Origin: Desulfobacterales bacterium
Lineage (GTDB): Bacteria > Desulfobacterota > Desulfobacteria > Desulfobacterales > Desulfobacteraceae
DNA: 7,766 nucleotides
Reading direction: 5' to 3'
NCBI GenBank assembly: GCA_022361535.1
Contig: JAKSAU010000323.1
Location: 1-7,766 of the forward strand
The notes beneath the pieces were generated by a model. It was given only the letters and a program-made list of their open reading frames with translations. It did no database searches and had not been told where the DNA came from. Positions 6,924 through 7,766 of the stretch are shown in pieces; within the stretch, counting starts at the first letter, position 1, and each line of letters begins with the position of its first letter. The position numbers and the translations under genes were made by a program.

Positions 6924-7018
6924 ACTGTAACGCTTATCTCAAATAACCGTCTATGGATTTTAACCAAGACTCTGATTATGAGAGCTAACCGAAATATTTA
7001 CTTTTATCAGGCTTGAAA

Positions 7019-7766
7019 CTATTGCGGATAAAGCAACTCCGCCAAATGGGCCACGTCAATATCCCGGCCCTGTTTCAGTGCGCCTCCGCGAAGCTGCATC
7101 ACACACCCCGGGCATTCGGTAACCAAAAGATCAGCACCTGATGTTTCAACATCATCCAGCTTCTGGGTCAGGATTTCATTTGAAACCCCGGGGAAATTGG
7201 CTGAAAAACTGCCGCCGAAACCACAACAGGTTTCTTCCTCTGCCGTTGGTACGTAAGAATTCCCCGACCGGTCAATAACAGTTTTAGGTGATTCTTTTTC
7301 TCCAAGCCCCCTGCAAAGATGGCAGGGAGAATGAAAGGCCACCTTTTTTCCCTGTCCAGCTTTGGGTTCTATGCCTGTAACATTCGCCATAAACTGGCTG
7401 TATGAAATCACCTTGTCTGCAAACGCTGCGGCTTTTTTGGGCGAGTAGTTTTTTACTAGTTTCGGTGCCCCATGCTTGAGATGAGAAGCACAAGACGCAC
7501 ACAAAGTAACAATATAATCTACATCCTCATCAGCAAAGGCGTCAATATTCTGCAGAGCCACATCACGGGCCGCCGGCTTTTCACCCATACTGACGGCCGG
7601 CAGGCCGCAGCAGGATTGTCCCATGGGAAAGGACACCTGTACGTCAGCTTCTTTAAAGCCCTTCATGGCGGCTTCAAGCTGCTCAGGATAAACAAAATCC
7701 TGAACACAGCCGGAAAACAGAGCAATCTTAAATTTTGGATTTTCAACTGTATGATTCAAGCGATCA
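7019..7766 (-). CDS. CCG-domain iron-sulfur protein, C-terminal part (LutA/LldE/GlcF-like; gene enters from right edge)
   Basis: The visible part holds two complete cysteine-rich CCG domains (PF02754 type), as in LutA/LldE of lactate oxidation, GlcF of glycolate oxidase and HdrB/HdrD of heterodisulfide reductase. Numbering from the TTG at 7759, domain 1 is Cys18-X31-CCG(50-52)-X34-Cys87-X2-Cys90. Domain 2 is Cys146-X31-CCG(178-180)-X35-Cys216-X2-Cys219. Such domains bind a [4Fe-4S]-type cluster and pass electrons to quinone or thiol/disulfide partners. The reading frame stays open through the right edge (Asp-Arg precede the TTG). No ATG is available before the first domain and no ribosome site is visible, so I treat it as 5'-truncated. 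The missing part could be a few residues (LutA, about 240) or a ferredoxin or LUD module, as in fused lactate-utilization proteins of some sulfate reducers. The stop TAG is at 7019-7021. Confidence 0.85.
   Translation of the reverse strand, partial: DRLNHTVENPKFKIALFSGCVQDFVYPEQLEAAMKGFKEADVQVSFPMGQSCCGLPAVSMGEKPAARDVALQNIDAFADEDVDYIVTLCASCASHLKHGAPKLVKNYSPKKAAAFADKVISYSQFMANVTGIEPKAGQGKKVAFHSPCHLCRGLGEKESPKTVIDRSGNSYVPTAEEETCCGFGGSFSANFPGVSNEILTQKLDDVETSGADLLVTECPGCVMQLRGGALKQGRDIDVAHLAELLYPQ

Larger units (their letters stand above)
6781..6990. repeat. 10-bp direct repeat bounding the convergent intergenic region
   Basis: AGAGCTAACC occurs at 6781-6790, overlapping the radical SAM stop codon, and again at 6981-6990, exactly 200 bases apart. 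The first copy is also half of an imperfect palindrome, GTTAG-AG-CTAAC (6778-6789). The 190 bases between hold several hairpins. Their outer ends are not inverted repeats of each other, so this is not an obvious miniature transposon, and 10 bp may be chance. A shorter pair, CCAAGAC, recurs at 6799-6805 and 6964-6970. Confidence 0.35.

Noticed and set aside
7757..7759. TTG as the true start of the CCG-domain protein
   Set aside because: The frame continues upstream without a stop and no ribosome site is visible in the 7 bases left. The gene is better treated as truncated by the window.

Overview
The window looks like chromosomal DNA from a Gram-negative, probably anaerobic bacterium. My best guess is a sulfate-reducing deltaproteobacterium (Desulfobacterales-like). 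The envelope genes (an RND tripartite pump with an outer-membrane TolC-type channel, and a periplasmic binding protein) require a double membrane. The radical SAM enzyme and the CCG-type iron-sulfur protein of the lactate/heterodisulfide-reductase kind fit an anaerobe. The taxon is inference; no rRNA or marker gene is present.

Layout. (1) Positions 1-4901, minus strand: a tripartite efflux operon in the order membrane-fusion protein, RND permease, TolC-like channel. The channel gene runs off the left edge. Both junctions are 4-base ATGA stop/start overlaps with a Shine-Dalgarno inside the upstream gene, so the three are one translationally coupled unit. (2) Positions 4902-5124: a divergent control region. 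It holds four tandem 11-bp units (GTCAA/GTGAA alternating, 4949-4992) that resemble the operator of an OmpR/PhoB-type response regulator. They sit 11 bp upstream of a -10 box for the pump operon. It also holds a good sigma-70 promoter (TTGACT-17-GATACT) for the rightward genes and a 14-bp palindrome in their leader. (3) Positions 5125-6782, plus strand: a secreted family-3 solute-binding protein with no permease or ATPase beside it, joined by another ATGA overlap to a radical SAM protein with a SPASM-like C-terminal cysteine set. This coupled pair is the most unusual part of the window. (4) Positions 6783-7018: a convergent intergenic region rich in inverted repeats, with a 17-position imperfect hairpin, two further hairpins, a competing stem and a 10-bp direct repeat at its edges. 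(5) Positions 7019-7766, minus strand: the C-terminal part of a protein with two complete CCG iron-sulfur domains. Its gene enters from the right edge.

How they work together. The pump genes form one export machine: inner-membrane permease, periplasmic adaptor and outer-membrane channel. The binding protein and radical SAM enzyme are co-translated and probably share a task, but the ligand and substrate cannot be read from sequence. The divergent arrangement allows shared control with the pump, but this is not shown. The Fe-S protein appears to belong to an unrelated redox operon extending to the right.
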